Origin: Talinum fruticosum
Lineage: Eukaryota > Streptophyta > Magnoliopsida > Caryophyllales > Talinaceae
NCBI GenBank assembly: GCA_021018815.1
Contig: JAITYX010000089.1
Span: 186,001 to 250,000 of the forward strand
Direction of reading: 5' to 3'
Length of the DNA: 64,000 bases
Part shown: one piece after another, positions 12,144-24,110 of the stretch
How the letters are laid out: every line of letters starts with the position of its first letter
Numbering within the stretch: the first letter of the stretch is position 1
Made by a program: the position numbers and the translations under genes
The notes under the pieces: model-generated
Database searches by the model: none
What the model was told of the DNA's origin: nothing
The model's input: only the letters and a program-made list of their open reading frames with translations

Positions 12144-12260
12144 GTCAAGGCTTTGCTCGATGAAGTTGAATCCAAGACGGAACTCACTCCTCATGCCCAA
12201 CTCTATGTTGACCTGCTTAAGGATTTCGTTTATGATGCTGATGATTTTCCTGTGAACTAA
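12144..12260 (+). pseudogene. NLR Rx_N coiled-coil fragment B (39 codons)
   Basis: Reads VKALLDEVESKTEL, then TPHAQLYVDLLKDFVYDADDF, then a stop. This is the second half of the Rx_N four-helix coiled coil, including the 'VYDADD' stretch at the EDVID-like position. The first ~40 residues are missing: a deletion joins upstream promoter-like sequence ('gaaggtccctacacc') directly to codon 'gtc'. After the DADDF codons the frame ends TAA, where the dispersed repeat begins. NLR body B resumes at 13110, beyond the repeat, so this is the detached N-terminus of the same gene or of a sibling. Confidence 0.8.
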
Positions 12261-13075
12261 ACAGTGTTTTTATGATACTTATAACACTAAAAATTTTCTG
12301 AAAACAAATCACTTCCAGGTTTTCTACGAAAAAAGAAAAAAAGGCAAAAAAATGAAGTTTTCGCGCCATTGCCATCCACCACGGATGTCCCCATGGCCGT
12401 AAAACAGGTCGTGGTGACCAGCAGTAACCAAAATGACTAAATACACCTATCACGGGTTCTCCTGCTGCCGTGGGAATGCCCATGGTGGCCATCAGAAGCC
12501 ATCACTAACCATAGGGAGGCTTGTGATGATCTTTAAAGCAATCATTGACACCCACTAGTCATGGGGAGGTCCGCAGTGTTCTCCAAAACAATCTTTGACC
12601 CCCACAACCTATGGGTCTCGTCCCAAGATACTTGTGAGCCTTATATTTTTGTGTCAAGAATCAAGTTTAAGCGTTTGAAGTGTGGTCTCGGGCCTCACTG
12701 AGAAATTTAATAAACATATAAGTAACGAAATGAGAGAAATAACAACCATAATGCAAAAATGAAAAGTTAATTTATTGGTATTTGCGCATTTTACCGGTAC
12801 AAAACCAAGAAATAGGTGATATAAGATTATATTCTGACATACAAGTAACGGTTTTCACTCCGATATCACGAGTCCTTCTGAATAGTAAATTTGTGTATAT
12901 ACGTGAGTGATTCTGAATTTCTGTATCGTGGTACGTTAGAATCGGCTCACAGTCCTTCAAAATACAAAATTTAGAAAGGTAACTTATTCCTCCCTGAGAG
13001 CAACAACTTCAACTCCTAAATTACGAGTCCTCAACAACTGCTGGACAATGAGGAAAGTGAGATGACAAAGTTTAT
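12261..13075. repeat. Dispersed repeat copy 2 between Rx_N fragment and NLR body B
   Basis: Shares with the other copies the words 'gtttttatgatacttataa', 'ccaccacgg', 'gccgtggtgg'-like pairs, 'ttttaccggtacaaaa', 'gtaccgtggtacgtt' and 'gacaatgaggaaagtgag', in the same order. This copy has no solo LTR. The right end reads 'atgaggaacgcgttaatta', also seen at 24092 and 25658. Confidence 0.7.
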
Positions 13076-13109
13076 CAAGATAATATGAGGAACGCGTTAA
13101 TTAAGGCCC

Positions 13110-14785
13110 TACAGAAGTGAATTGAGTCACAAGGAATACAAGTCAATGAAACTGAAGTCATATTTGAGAAGATTGTGGAATCTGCTAAGGGTTCTAAGCA
13201 TGAAGACCTTTCAATGGATCTGCTGCAAAAGGAGCTTCGAGAACAAGTAGAAAGAAACAAGTATTTGCTTGTTCTGGATGATTTATGGAATGAGGATCGA
13301 CACAAATGGATTATGTTGATGGAGTTCTTGATGGGTGGTTTGAAGGGAAGTCGGGTCCTGGTGACTACGCGTTCGAGAATGACAGCCACAATTGTAAGCA
13401 GTGAAATATATGACTTGAAGGGATTATCAAATGAGGATTCGTGGTTGCTATTTGAGAAGGCGGCCTTTGGTCAAGGGAATGAGGAAACAAATTGTTTTGA
13501 GTTAGATCAAATTGGACGAGAGATTGTCAAACAATGTGCAAATGTTCCACTTGCCATTAGAGTGGTAGGATCTGCTTTATACGGTCAAGACAAAAAGAAG
13601 TGGCAATCATTTCGTAAGGTTGGCTTAGGAAGAATTAAACAAGGTGCAGATGGTATCGAACCTGTATTGAAGCTCAGTTACCTTCATCTAGAGCCACCGC
13701 TAAAGACATGCTTCGGCTATTGTGCTATATTTCCAAAAGATTGTAAAATAAGGAAAGAGATGTTGATTGGCCTTTGGATTGCACAAGGCTTTGTTATCCC
13801 CTTGGATGAAGGACAGAGCATAGAAGATGCAGGCGAAGAATATTTCACTATATTGCTGAAACGTTGTTTCTTCCAGGATGTCCAAAAAGATGGAGAAGGT
13901 GAGATTGTTGCCTGTAAAATACATGATCTCATGCACGATCTTGCGCAAGAAGTAGCTGGAAAGGAGATCCCTGAATCCAATTGCATCCTGAGCAACTTAA
14001 ATACCAGAATTCGACATCTCATTCATTTGGGCTGGGGTCAAGGTACAAAAAGCCTTTTCACTGCTACTAAGATTCGTACGTATCTTGGGGTTGGCAAGAG
14101 CCAGCCGGAATCACCTGAGGCATTTGGTACCTTATTAGCTAATTGGATATCTCTAAGGGCATTGGATTTGAGTCGTCCAGGGATGACAAACTTGCCAAGT
14201 ACATTGGGTAAGCTACTGCATCTACGTTATCTCAATCTATCCCATAATATTGCACTTAAGGTGCTTCCTGATTCAATTGGAGAACTACATAATTTGCAAA
14301 CCTTACATTTAAGAGTGTGCATGAAGCTCAAAAAATTGCCAAGTACATTGGCTAAGCTACTGCATCTACGTTATCTCGATCTATTTGATAATGATGAACT
14401 GGAGATGCTTCCTAATTCAATTGGAGAACTGAATAATTTGCAAACCTTACATTTAAGAAGGTGCAACAAGCTCAAAGAATTGCCCAAAGATTTGGGCAAA
14501 TTGACAAGTTTAAGGGTGTTGGATATAAAATATTGTGAGTCCCTGACTCATATTCCAAGGGGTGTAGGAAAGTTGAGTTGTCTTTGGAAGTTGCCTTTTT
14601 TATAGTTGGTGAAAAAACTTCCAGCACGGAGGAGCTACAATTAGCTGATCAGGTAGAGGAGATAAAAGCTCTCCATAACCTAAAAGGAGATCTACATATC
14701 CAGATGTATATCCCTACCAATGCTAAGTATGCCATGGAAAGCGGTAAAAAGGAAAGTGTCTGAGTCAACATTTGACCGACATTGT
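13110..14785 (+). pseudogene. CNL pseudogene B (kinase-2 to mid-LRR)
   Basis: The reading frame is open from about 13112 to the stop at 14603-14605. It covers the end of RNBS-A, kinase-2 (KYLLVLDDLW, ~13260), RNBS-B (GSRVLVTTRS), GLPL (ANVPLAIRVVG), RNBS-D (CFGYCAIFPKD), an IHD variant of MHD (13919-13927) and LRRs with a 144-bp internal repeat (14192 and 14336). There is no P-loop or N-terminus; those are replaced by the dispersed repeat. At the T6 run 14596-14601 the frame shifts, continues as FFIVGEKTSSTEELQ to a TGA at 14761-14763, and is then replaced at about 14785 by unrelated sequence. The roughly 490-residue open stretch is the longest intact NB-ARC fragment here, but without a P-loop it cannot bind nucleotide in the usual way. 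Confidence 0.9.
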
Positions 14786-16126
14786 TTCATTATCCTAAAA
14801 GACTGATTCCTTTCGCCAGACTCTTCGAGTATCCTAAAAGACTAATAAGGATTCAGGTGACAGATATGGCACTCGCAGTTGCTTTCTTTGATGGCATTTA
14901 TGGGGATGACGTTTTGATTGGCACTTTGACAAGTAAATTAGTTTCGAGGCGAGGATTGACATGGAGTGGCATGAAATAAGTTAAAGGGAAAAGGGGAAAA
15001 GTCGTTTCTTATGTTTTAGGCATTAATTGGTTTTTGTTTTCCCCTTACCAATTCTCAGTTACAGATAGATATCAGTACACTTTTGAGATTGTTTTAAAGT
15101 TCGGGAATCATCATACCCAAAAGGAAAGGTAATGTTTTGTATCAACGTGACCATGTTTAGTTACTTAAGTATTTGCTCAAGGCGAAGTATATTTCAACAC
15201 GATACCCCCAATATTCATGTCCTTTTCACCCTTTATCGAGTAGCAAACGAAGGTTACCAAATAAATGGAATTCATATGAACATAAGGGGTGAGATGAAAA
15301 TATTGGATTATAATTTTATTATCCTGCTTTCAGGGATGTTCATGTAAGAGTTTGCAAGTAAACAGGTTCACAAACAACACACTATCTACTCCCCTTTTAG
15401 TTCGGAGTATTGAATTATAATTTAGGCTACTTGTTTCATTATCCCATTTAAAAAAAAAATTATTTGATGAAGGTTATGCACAACTCAATAGTAGAGTTCT
15501 GATGTATTGATGCCATTATTATTTAGGCTTTCCCTATAATTAAGGGAGAAGAGTTAACAAACTCTCTTTTCATATATTAATAGATATGCCAATATCATGT
15601 CAATGCTTTGATAAATTAATGCAGAAGTCCGAACTTGAGTACAGTTACAAGATTGGTTTACTTTTACTCTTACATACTCTGATGATACTGTTTTGCTCCA
15701 TCAAGTCCTTTCATGTATAATCTGATGCGGGCACCTTACCTAACAATAACAGATCTAGAAATTTTAGATGAGGGCACCTTAGGTCCTTAGTGATGGTTGA
15801 ATGGACGAGCATGGCTCGAACTATGTTTATCCAAATCAACCTTATGTAAATATTACAATGTACAAGTGTATCTGCAGGATAAAGGGTTCCAGAAATATAG
15901 TAGATGCTATACCACTCCCAAAAGTATGTGCTCCCATAGAACTGTTGCAGTTTGTGGTCTTACATGAACAATTTAAAGGAGCATGTACACCCGGGGGTGG
16001 CCCAAGGCACAGAAACTAGATCGTTTTCACAAATACTAATGAGACGGAGGGCTACAAATTATGCAAGACAATCAATGCACCCTCAAGAACAAAAACTGTC
16101 ATCAGAAGCAGAAAGACAACTGAATT
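14786..16126. repeat. Duplicated spacer block (pair with 3190-4440)
   Basis: This block is downstream of NLR body B, while the matching block at 3190-4440 lies upstream of body A. The match runs from 'tttgatggcatttatgg' (14887) to 'agacaatcaatg' (about 16065). There body A's copy passes into the GLPL codons, and this one passes into 'caccctcaagaacaa'. Open frames at 14782-14979, 15132-15347 and 15801-16019 have no domain. Confidence 0.6.
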
Positions 16127-16302
16127 TACGGAAGTGTCCGAGACTGACTCTTGTTTTTCAAATATCAGATCCGCGCTCAACAGAAGGAGTGAAAGCTCTT
16201 GTAATCGTAGTACTTGTTTTGGCGGCAGCAATCATTTCCTTTATTAAACAAAATGCAGATTCTGACATCTTATGGATATTCAGAGAAGTGGGTTGTGTAT
16301 AG
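16127..16302 (+). pseudogene. Duplicated small transmembrane ORF, copy 1
   Basis: Encodes about 58 residues ending ...WIFREVGCV, with one strong hydrophobic span (ALVIVVLVLAAAIISFI). The same sequence lies at 33737-33909. An AG at 'aatatcag' (~16170) could be a splice acceptor, so this may be the last exon of a small membrane protein or of a lost gene. I do not recognise the protein. The flanking non-coding sequence is equally conserved, so duplication, not selection, explains the match. Confidence 0.35.
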
Positions 16303-16479
16303 GATCATTACAACTCGAGCCTACCTTATGGTCATCTTTCAGATCATTTCTTGTACTTTGCTGGCCCTGTCTAGAGTGATTGTGCAGCTGCTCTATTTTT
16401 TTATTTTTATTAATTTTACTTTGCTGATATGAATTGGCAGAGCTATTCTATTTCCTGCTGCTAAATGAATACTACTGTA

Positions 16480-17250
16480 TGTTAGGAAATTTTGAGCGAC
16501 TTGATGCGGAAGCGTAATATAGGAGGTCTTATGATAATCAAAAATTTGAACAAATAAATGAAGATACTAAATCAATGGACACAATGAATTTACGTGGAAA
16601 ACCCAACTCGGGAAAAACCACGGAGGTGACAAATAATTCACTATGATTTGAGAAAATACAAATTGATCACAATCGAACAATGATTTGATCAACGATAAGA
16701 ATCTCTAATTCTCTCACAATATTTCTCTCAAACTCACTCAACAATGTTGGGGAATTAATTTCTTTGGCTTGCTCTGTCACGTATAGCCTCACAAGAGTTT
16801 ATATATACTCAACTCTCCTCCAATCTCACTTGATGATGATGGGAAATGCTCCCTAACTTGCTGCCCACTCACCGAGTAATTGCTCCTAAAATTACTGCAC
16901 AATTCGCTGCCCATTTATCCCTTAATTAACATGATTAAGGAGCTCTTAATGCTGCAAATTGAGTGCCCACCACTCCAAAAAACACTGCAGAAAATTAGCC
17001 ATGTTCGCTGCCCCACAACTCCATGAAGACAGCTGAAACATATGCCCACTACCCCTTGAATATCCCAGAAAAATAGGCCACGTTTGCTGCCCAAAATCAG
17101 CCCACTTCACTGCTCCAAAACCCCTGAAAAATAGTCCCACAAACTAAGTGTTGAAACTGTCGCAATACATGGCACGGTTATGATGGATTCGGCTTGGTCG
17201 TGACATCAAGAGCTAAACAAAAAACTAGGAGATTTGAGCCACACCTAACA
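16480..17250. mobile_element. Solo LTR (771 bp) with exact target duplication and an empty-site paralog
   Basis: Starts TGTTAGG and ends CCTAACA (perfect 7-bp terminal inverted repeat), flanked by CTGTA at 16475-16479 and 17251-17255. The duplicated region at 34081 has a single CTGTA and no element, proving an insertion after that duplication. The interior has 'gtggaaaacccaactcggg', wording common near Copia LTR starts, and a TATA-like 'tttatatatact' (~16799). The lineage call (Copia-like) is inference. No internal domain is present. Confidence 0.88.
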
Positions 17251-18550
17251 CTGTATATTGCTATCATTTTTGTTTTGCAAGTTTGATGACGGCCCTCTTA
17301 GTATTTGTATGTCTTGTAAGATCTAAGACGAATCAATGTTATGAAATTTCCCAGCAAATATTCATGAATTACTTTACAGTATAGATGCTGTTGTTCCCAA
17401 TTTACTGTCATCCGCATAAATCCATCCGGCCCCACGAGTAGGCTTCCTGGCAATTCAAGCAGCACCGTTGAAATACTATAAATAGAGACCCAGTTTTAGC
17501 TTCACCACTCTGTAATTCTCACCTCTATTCTGATGAATATGTGGGAAATTTTTCAGATTATACATATGTAGTTTCCCTCAGAAAGTTTCTAATTTGCATA
17601 TGAAAGTTCTACTCCTTTCCGAATCTAAGGAATTTTGTATGATTGATTTTATCCCAAATAAATAGAATAATAGATAATTAATTTGTGCCCTTTGTCACCT
17701 ATGTATCCGATACCTGAGTCTTATCCAAAGTATTCAAGTAGCAGACAGTGTCGTTACTTCCGTTCCTTTTTGCTCAGACTTTTCTTTTGTTTTTTTGGAC
17801 GGATGTTTGGTGATTACTGGATTGTTTTGTGCACTTGTTATTGTTGGAAGATGCTTGAGGCACTCTGTTTGAAAAGATGGATTCAATTTGGGAGAAATTT
17901 ACCACTTCGTATCTATATATAGTTGTTAGTCGATATAGTCATCTTGTGATAATTCTAGAAACTTTGCAATGGTAAGAAAATCAGATTGTACCTACATAGC
18001 TATACATTAAGTAAAGTTGCGAGTTAATCCACACGGAATATATTGAATAAGAACTGACAAATAAATAACAAATCAAATTCGACCAAACAATGAACGGATA
18101 GATAACTTGGGTTTGTTCATGTCAACTATTATGAGGAACATTAGCAATTTTAAATGAACAAGAACACAGTTGGTCCAGAAATAGGCAAAAAACATATCGC
18201 TGCTACAAAATGGTCGAGAAGATCCAAGTTAATTAGGGGCTGAAATTTAATCTTATACTCATTAGAAAAGAAAAGGAGTGCCTTCAATTAGGAACAATTA
18301 GATTTGGAGTTTATCGATCAAAATTCAAGACCATGCCAAATGAAGTTGTTTGCATTTGAATTTTCTTATTCGTTTGCTCATCCATCACTTTCCTGAAGGT
18401 CACTACGCATAACAAGCTTTCTTAATTTTGTGAAGTGTTCACCTCTTTCTTTGTTTTCTTTTTTTAATCAAGTTCACCTCCTTGTTAGTGTACCCTCCTT
18501 GCAGTATCATCTCCAATCTATATTGCTCAGCTCTGCCTCAAAATAAAAGA
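17251..18550. other. NLR-cluster spacer and upstream region of Rx_N fragment C
   Basis: From 17256 to about 17680 it parallels 34085-34520 ('ggacggccctc', 'cccagcaaatattcatgaat', 'aatagaataatagataatta'). From 18290 it carries the promoter-like block shared with 12018, 24600 and 34671. From 18400 to 18550 it probably holds the native 5' UTR and promoter of the Rx_N exon. No gene is supported before 18551. Confidence 0.45.
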
Positions 18551-18800
18551 ATGGACTTTGCAACAGTTTTCTCTGCTGCCCAAACTCTATTTGACGCCCT
18601 ACAATGCAAAGAGCTTAAAGAGATTTGCTCCAGTTTGGGTTACAAGTTGGAGCTGGAAAATCTCGGACATACTGTCAACATCGTCAAGGCTGTGCTCGAA
18701 GAAGCTGAATCCAAGACGGAGCTTCACTCCTCAAGCCCAACTCTATGTTGACTAGCTCGAGGATGTTGTTTATGATGCTGATGATTTTCCTTTGAACTAA
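18551..18800 (+). pseudogene. NLR Rx_N fragment C (keeps its start codon)
   Basis: ATG at 18551 begins MDFATVFSAAQTLFDALQC, very close to the start of CNL body C (MDIGTALSVVQTLFNALQC at 26766). It runs to VKAVLEEAESKTEL and then loses frame through one extra base in 'gagcttcactcc' (~18720). In the corrected frame it goes on to the DADDF codons and the stop at 18798-18800, where the dispersed repeat starts. It is the only isolated Rx_N fragment with the full N-terminus; the other three share a deletion that removes it. No NB-ARC follows within 8 kb, so it cannot be functional. Confidence 0.82.
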
Positions 18801-19335
18801 AATGTGTTTTTATGATACTTATAATGCTAAAAGATTTCTAAAAACAAACTTCTCTTAGGTTTCCAACAAAAAAGAAAAACACCCAAATGGAGTGCCACTG
18901 CCATCGACCACGGGTGTTACCATGGCCGTCGGGCAGGTGGTGGTGGCCAGCAGAGGCCAAAATGACAAAATAGACCCACCACGGGTTCTCCCATTGGTCG
19001 TGGGAAATCCCGTGGTAGCCATCAGAAGCTGCTACCAACCATGGGGAGGCATGTGATAACCTCTAGAGTCAACCATTAACCTCCACTGGCCATGGGGAGG
19101 TCCGCGGTGGCCTCCAAAGCAATCTTGAACCCCCACGACGTGCGGGTCTTGTCCCAAGATTCTTGTGAGATTTGTATTTTTGTGTCGGGAATCGAGTTGA
19201 AGCCTCTGAAGTATAGTCTTAGGTCTCACTGAGAAATTTAATAAACATATATGTAACGAAATGAGAGAAATAATAACCATAATGCAAAAATGAAAAGCTA
19301 ATTTCTTGGAGTTTGAGCATTTTACCGGTACAAAA

Positions 19336-22300
19336 TGTAACACCCCTAGACCCACCCTAGGAGTATTACATGCCAGGGTTCCCGAGAGGAACCCCTAAGG
19401 CTGCTTAAGATCTCAACTTGGGGTTAATAACCCTTTCTTGGATTGGCGGAAACGTAATTCTAGGCTTTCAAAGGTTTTTCTGGAAATTTCGGCAGAGTTT
19501 CCTCTGTAAACTGGCTAAACCCATGGGCTTAAAGCCCTAACCCTGCACGAAACACAATCTAAAACTCAACGAGCCACACGCTCGGAGAAACACAACACAA
19601 CTCAACGAGCCACACGCTCGGAGTATTCACATAGGAATTTTACATTCATAATCAAACTTAAGCTCACATACAATAGTCTTTACAACATCTTTCTAAACAA
19701 AAGACAGAAAAACAAGTAGTAAGCCCAGCATCTCCTATTCATCTGCTATTTCCAAAAGCCAAAGGCAACTCCTGCCGGTCTTAACTTCTGCACCTGAAAT
19801 GTTGGTGATGTCATGAGCTCACTAGCCCAGTGAATAACCCAAACTCAACCCCGGGTTTCACTTTGCACATTAATTCATTAACAAACACACGTAAGTTCAT
19901 AACTCATTCATAACATGCGATTCAGATCAAATAAGTTTAAGACATGCGAGATTCTAAACTTACCAACTTGCCGAGAATCATAATGACATCACTTATTCAT
20001 GAATTCAATTAAACATGCATCATTCGTCTTTCTACGCAAGTAAATCATATAATCACTCATCATGCAATTCATTCATCACGTAAATCATATCTTAGTTCTC
20101 ATGGTATTCATCTCATATGAAATCAGGATTCGATCTTCTTCTTATTCTTCTTCTTAAGTTCAATCATGCATTTCATAATTCATCGGTTCGTTCTTTCTTG
20201 TTCGATATGCACGATCATTCGTTTCTTCATATCATAATTCTTTTAAGTCTTCTTAGTTCGAATGGAAAGAAGATTTATGTTCTGCTCTAAAGACCCAGTT
20301 CTTGGAGCCAAAATAATTCGTGGGCTCAGTTCACGGAGGCTAATTCGTGGCCTCGAGGCAAAATAATTCGTGGCCTCGAGGCGGCCTCCCTTCCCTGAAG
20401 GACGCATACTGTCAATAATTCGTAGAAGCAAAATAATTCGTGGCTTCGGGTTGACAGACACTTCTATGGCCATAGCTTCAGAGGGTTCTTTAATTCGTGG
20501 GGTCTTAGATCAATAACACAATCCTTTCTCCCTTCTTTAGTTCTTTATGTTTCTTATTTTCTTATTACTTATTCAAGAGATGCACTGAATTCATATGATT
20601 CATGCTTAACACGTTCATGCGTAACTTCTTCAAAACAAGCAATTCACATAAGCAAGTTCCAACTCCAACACAATCCATTCATTTCACATACGCATGCTTA
20701 TGTCATTCATAATCAACGTAATTCAAGATAAACACACAATCACATAAGCATACCACTTATGATTTCTAATCGACGAACTTATCGTTTTCATGCTCGCGCA
20801 ATATCGCGTATAAGTGGTTAATGGTTCTATAACTTTTCTTAATCAATGAATATCTTTTAATCTAGCCACATAACTTCTTAAATCTCAACTCTTAATTCAG
20901 TTACTCACTTATATGCGATTTAGCCCAAAACAGAACATTTGCACTTAATATTGCATATCTCCCAATCTACTCATCCAATGCATACGAAATTTAACAGGAA
21001 TTTCCCATAAATTGCCACGAAGCTGCAGTAAAAGTTTCAGGAAATTTGAGCTACACATGACTTCGCAACAATTCAGACAGCATGCTTAATTCATAAAAAT
21101 CTGCACATAAATCATGAAATTCAATTTCCTGATTTTTCTCAATAGTTCGGTTCAAGCTAACTTCACTAAATTCTCAATCACACAGCTCAATAATCATGCT
21201 CAACAATGCTCAAATATCATTAAATTCATGAACTAGGCATAAATCGCAACATGCTTTTCAATTCGCGAGTTGCTAGTTTCGTGAATTTAGGCCTCTAACT
21301 TCTTCAATTAACTTAGGGTTTCCAATTTCATGCTTCGAATTCATATTCAATCCACCTAATTCATTTTAATCTAAAGGATGAATTCAGACTACTCACCTTA
21401 AATTCTTAGAGGTTCTAAGAATTTAGTTCTACAGGGTTTCGGATTGGGTTTCGATTTGGGTTTTGCTTTCTCTTCTGCCTATCTCTGCTTCTGGTTCTTC
21501 GTCCCTCTTGCTTCCCTCTCTGCTCTGCCCCTGCTTCTGTCTCTGCTCTGCTTCTTCTTTCCTTCGCTCCCCTTTTCCTTTCTCCTTCGTCCAGCGCCTG
21601 TCCTCGGGCCTGCCGTGCCCGCCGGCAGCCGGTTTCCGGCGTTTTTCTCGTTCTCGCGCCCGCTCGCTCTTCCTCTCCCTCCGTGCGTTCTGCTCCCTCT
21701 CGCTTTCCCCTGTTTCCGCTTTTGCTCTGCTCGGCCTCCCGAGCCCGAGCTCTCCCTTGCCCACCAGCGGCGGCGACCTCGCCGTTCGGGTGGCCACCGG
21801 CCGTTGGCCCTCACGCTCTCCCCTCTCTCGCTCTGTTCTGCCTCCTCTCGCTTCCCTTGCTCCTTCTCTCGCTTTCCTCCGCTTCCTCTCGTTTTTCTCT
21901 GCTTCTCCTTCTTTCGTTTCCCTTCACCTCTCAGTCTCCCTCTGCTCTCCTTCCCCTTTGCTCTGCTTCTGCATCTTTCCTCTGCTGCCTCTCTTCTTTT
22001 CCTTCCTCCGTTTCTCCTCCTTCTTTCCTTCTAATGTCTCGGTCCCCTCATTCTCCTGATACTTTCTCTCTCTTCGTGGCTCCCTCCAAGAAGGCCATCC
22101 TACCTTCTCACTTTACACTAATCCTCCTCTCCTTAATTCATCTGCCAGCAATCCCTAAATTGCCAGCCAATTCACCCATTTCTCATCCCTTTTTCTTTTT
22201 ATTCTAATTGGGCCCAAACTTGCTCCTCAAGGCCCAACTTAGCTAGCCCATGCTCGGTTTCGGTTCTCGGGTTTCTAATTCCGACTCTGAAAAATTCTAA

Positions 22301-22343
22301 TAATTCACTACTAGGCAAGCACCTGAAATTTCGAGGTCTCACA
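19336..22343 (-). mobile_element. Large solo LTR (3008 bp), probably Gypsy chromovirus (Tekay/Del-like)
   Basis: Bounded by TGTAACACC and GGTCTCACA, with exact 5-bp repeats CAAAA at 19331-19335 and 22344-22348. On the minus strand it starts TGTGAGACCTCG and ends GGGGTGTTACA, which fits the large LTRs of Tekay/Del chromoviruses; lineage from memory, unverified. It contains repeated 'aattcgtgg' words (20307-20500) and a strongly pyrimidine-rich stretch (21440-22200). The open frames in that stretch (for example 21444-22034 and 21463-22059) are low-complexity and are not genes. No gag or pol was found. Confidence 0.85.
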
Positions 22344-22608
22344 CAAAATCTAAGAAGGTGACATGGAATTATATTACGGCCTACAAGTAATGGCTTTCAC
22401 TCCGACATCATGAGTAATTCCGAGTAGTAAACTTGTGCATACACGTGAATGATTCTGAATACTTGTACCGTGGTACGTTGTGTCGACTCACAACCGTCAA
22501 AATACAAAATCTAAAAAGTAATTTATTCCTCCCTAAGGGTAGCGACTTTCACTCCTAAATTAGTAGTCCTAGAAAGCGATGGACAATGAGGAAAGTGAGA
22601 TGACAAAG

Positions 22609-24068
22609 TGTTAGACCTCGTTTTTGCCGGTTTTAAGGCATTATTTACCCCAATTTCGTGATGATTTCAATGATATTTATTTAGTTTTGGGTTAGATTTT
22701 GCTCATTTTCTCTTTATCGTCACCTAAGTTCGTAAATCTCTTTATTACGGGTTTTTGGGCTTAAATTTGAGAGATTCGAGGTAAATTTCATGAAAGCGAT
22801 GAAGAGAAGAGTTCGGGCCCAAGAGGAGGCAAGAAAGAAGCCTAAAACACATCAAGAGAAGTCGCACAGCCCCTGTGCGAAGGCTGCATGACCGTGCGGA
22901 TCATCAAGCGAAAGGCCCAAAGTGAAGGAAGGCCGCACGGCCCCTGTGCACATCTCGCACGGCCGTGCGACAAGTTACTGGAAGATTGAAGACGCGCACG
23001 GTACCCGTGCATAATCTGCACGGCCGTGCGAAAGCGAGCGAGAGCACATAACGCAGCGAGATTTTTCGCACGGTACCCGTGCGACTTTACTGCAGTACCC
23101 CGTGCGACTTTGCACGGACGTGCGACTCTTGTTTCGGCGATTATTTAAGTTTCCTAATTGTATTTGTTGAGGGATTCTATTCCAGAATTGAGAGATTTTA
23201 GCTAGGGTTTCGAGAGGGCTCGAGAGGAGACTCAAGGACACTCTTTATTGTTCATCTACTTCAAGTTTTTATGATTGAATCGCATCAAACTTTTTATTCG
23301 GTAATCGTAATTTCTTCTCTTTATCTTTTCTTCACAATTTCTCTTTGTTTCTCTATGGCTATTTTCTCCAATCTTTGTCAATTGTTTAGTATCATGTTTA
23401 GGGGCTAATTTCTTTACTTAGGTTGGGATTGATCCCTATTATGCCTTGATAATCATGAATTGAGTACCAATTGGGTTGTTCTATGCTTTTAGGTTAGAAT
23501 TCACTTCGTTCATCACTCTTTCATTGATTGCCTCGAGAGAGGACTCATATGCTTTTATTAGGGTTTTGTGGAACATCGAAAGATGAAAACTTACCTAGAA
23601 TGACGTTGTGAACGATTAGAACTTTGATATGAAAATAATTAAGGTTTTAATTGGGGGTTGTGAGATGCATTCATTGTAATTTTGCCCTTTATTAATCCCA
23701 TGAAAATAGGTGATTGGATTGTGCAAGATTAGTCTTTGACGTTCGAAAGTAGGCGAAGATAGGCTTAATTGGTGTCTCCCTCTTCTAAACTACTAGCATA
23801 GGCAAATCTCAAGCGGTATTCGATTCTAGTTTCAAGCATATTAGTGTGATTAATCCCAATCTAAGGCTTTTTATTCATCGGTTTCTCTTAGTTATTTTGT
23901 TATTAGTTGATCCAAAACCAAATCATTGTCGAGCCGAGTTTTTACCTAGATTAGAGTTTTTAGGTGGATTTAGTATTTGAAAACGAGTTCCTTGTGGACA
24001 CGACCCGTACTTGCTGGTTCCTAGCTGCACCTACACCGTGCACTTGCGGTATTATATTTCTCTCAACA
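22609..24068 (+). mobile_element. Solo LTR (1460 bp), Gypsy-like
   Basis: Starts TGTTAGACC and ends CTCTCAACA, flanked by CAAAG at 22604-22608 and 24069-24073. Excision rejoins 'gatgacaaag' to 'cttatcaa', as in the copy at 25640. It carries a hairpin-forming array at 22860-23130 and ends with 'ggacacgacccgtacttgc', wording I associate with Tat/Athila LTRs (inference). It is a neighbour of the solo LTR at 19336 but a different family. No coding region is present. Confidence 0.83.
22860..23130. repeat. GC-rich hairpin array (GCACGG...CCGTGC) in solo LTR
   Basis: About four imperfect units of 60-70 bp. Each contains two inverted pairs, for example 'gcacggcccctgtgc' followed by 'gcacggccgtgcg', and 'gcacggtacccgtgc' followed by 'gcacggccgtgcg'. 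The perfect palindrome GCACGGCCGTGC occurs twice. The array is far more GC-rich than its surroundings. The minus-strand open frame at 22975-23241 is a by-product. Confidence 0.7.
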
Positions 24069-24110
24069 CAAAGCTTATCAACATAATATGAGTAACGCGT
24101 TAATTAAGGC

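Larger units (their letters stand above)
18801..24110. repeat. Dispersed repeat copy 3, carrying two solo LTRs
   Basis: The repeat occupies 18801-19335, 22344-22608 and 24069-about 24110. Two LTR insertions split it. Landmarks in order: 'tttttatgatacttataa', paired CCACCACGG/CCGTGG words at 18905-19020, 'ttttaccggtacaaaa' (break), 'tctaagaaggtgacat', 'gtaccgtggtacgtt', 'gaggaaagtgagatgacaa' (break), and 'ataatatgagtaacgcg'. Without insertions it would be about 840 bp, close to copy 2. Confidence 0.7.

Noticed and set aside
21444..22207. Overlapping long open frames of 170-198 codons in several frames
   Set aside because: They lie in a pyrimidine-rich part of a solo LTR; the residues are low-complexity Ser/Leu/Phe/Pro and both strands are open, so composition explains them.
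22860..23130. Could the regularly spaced inverted repeats be a CRISPR array?
   Set aside because: This is plant nuclear DNA, the units vary in sequence, there are no unique equal-length spacers, and the array lies inside an LTR with a clear target duplication.
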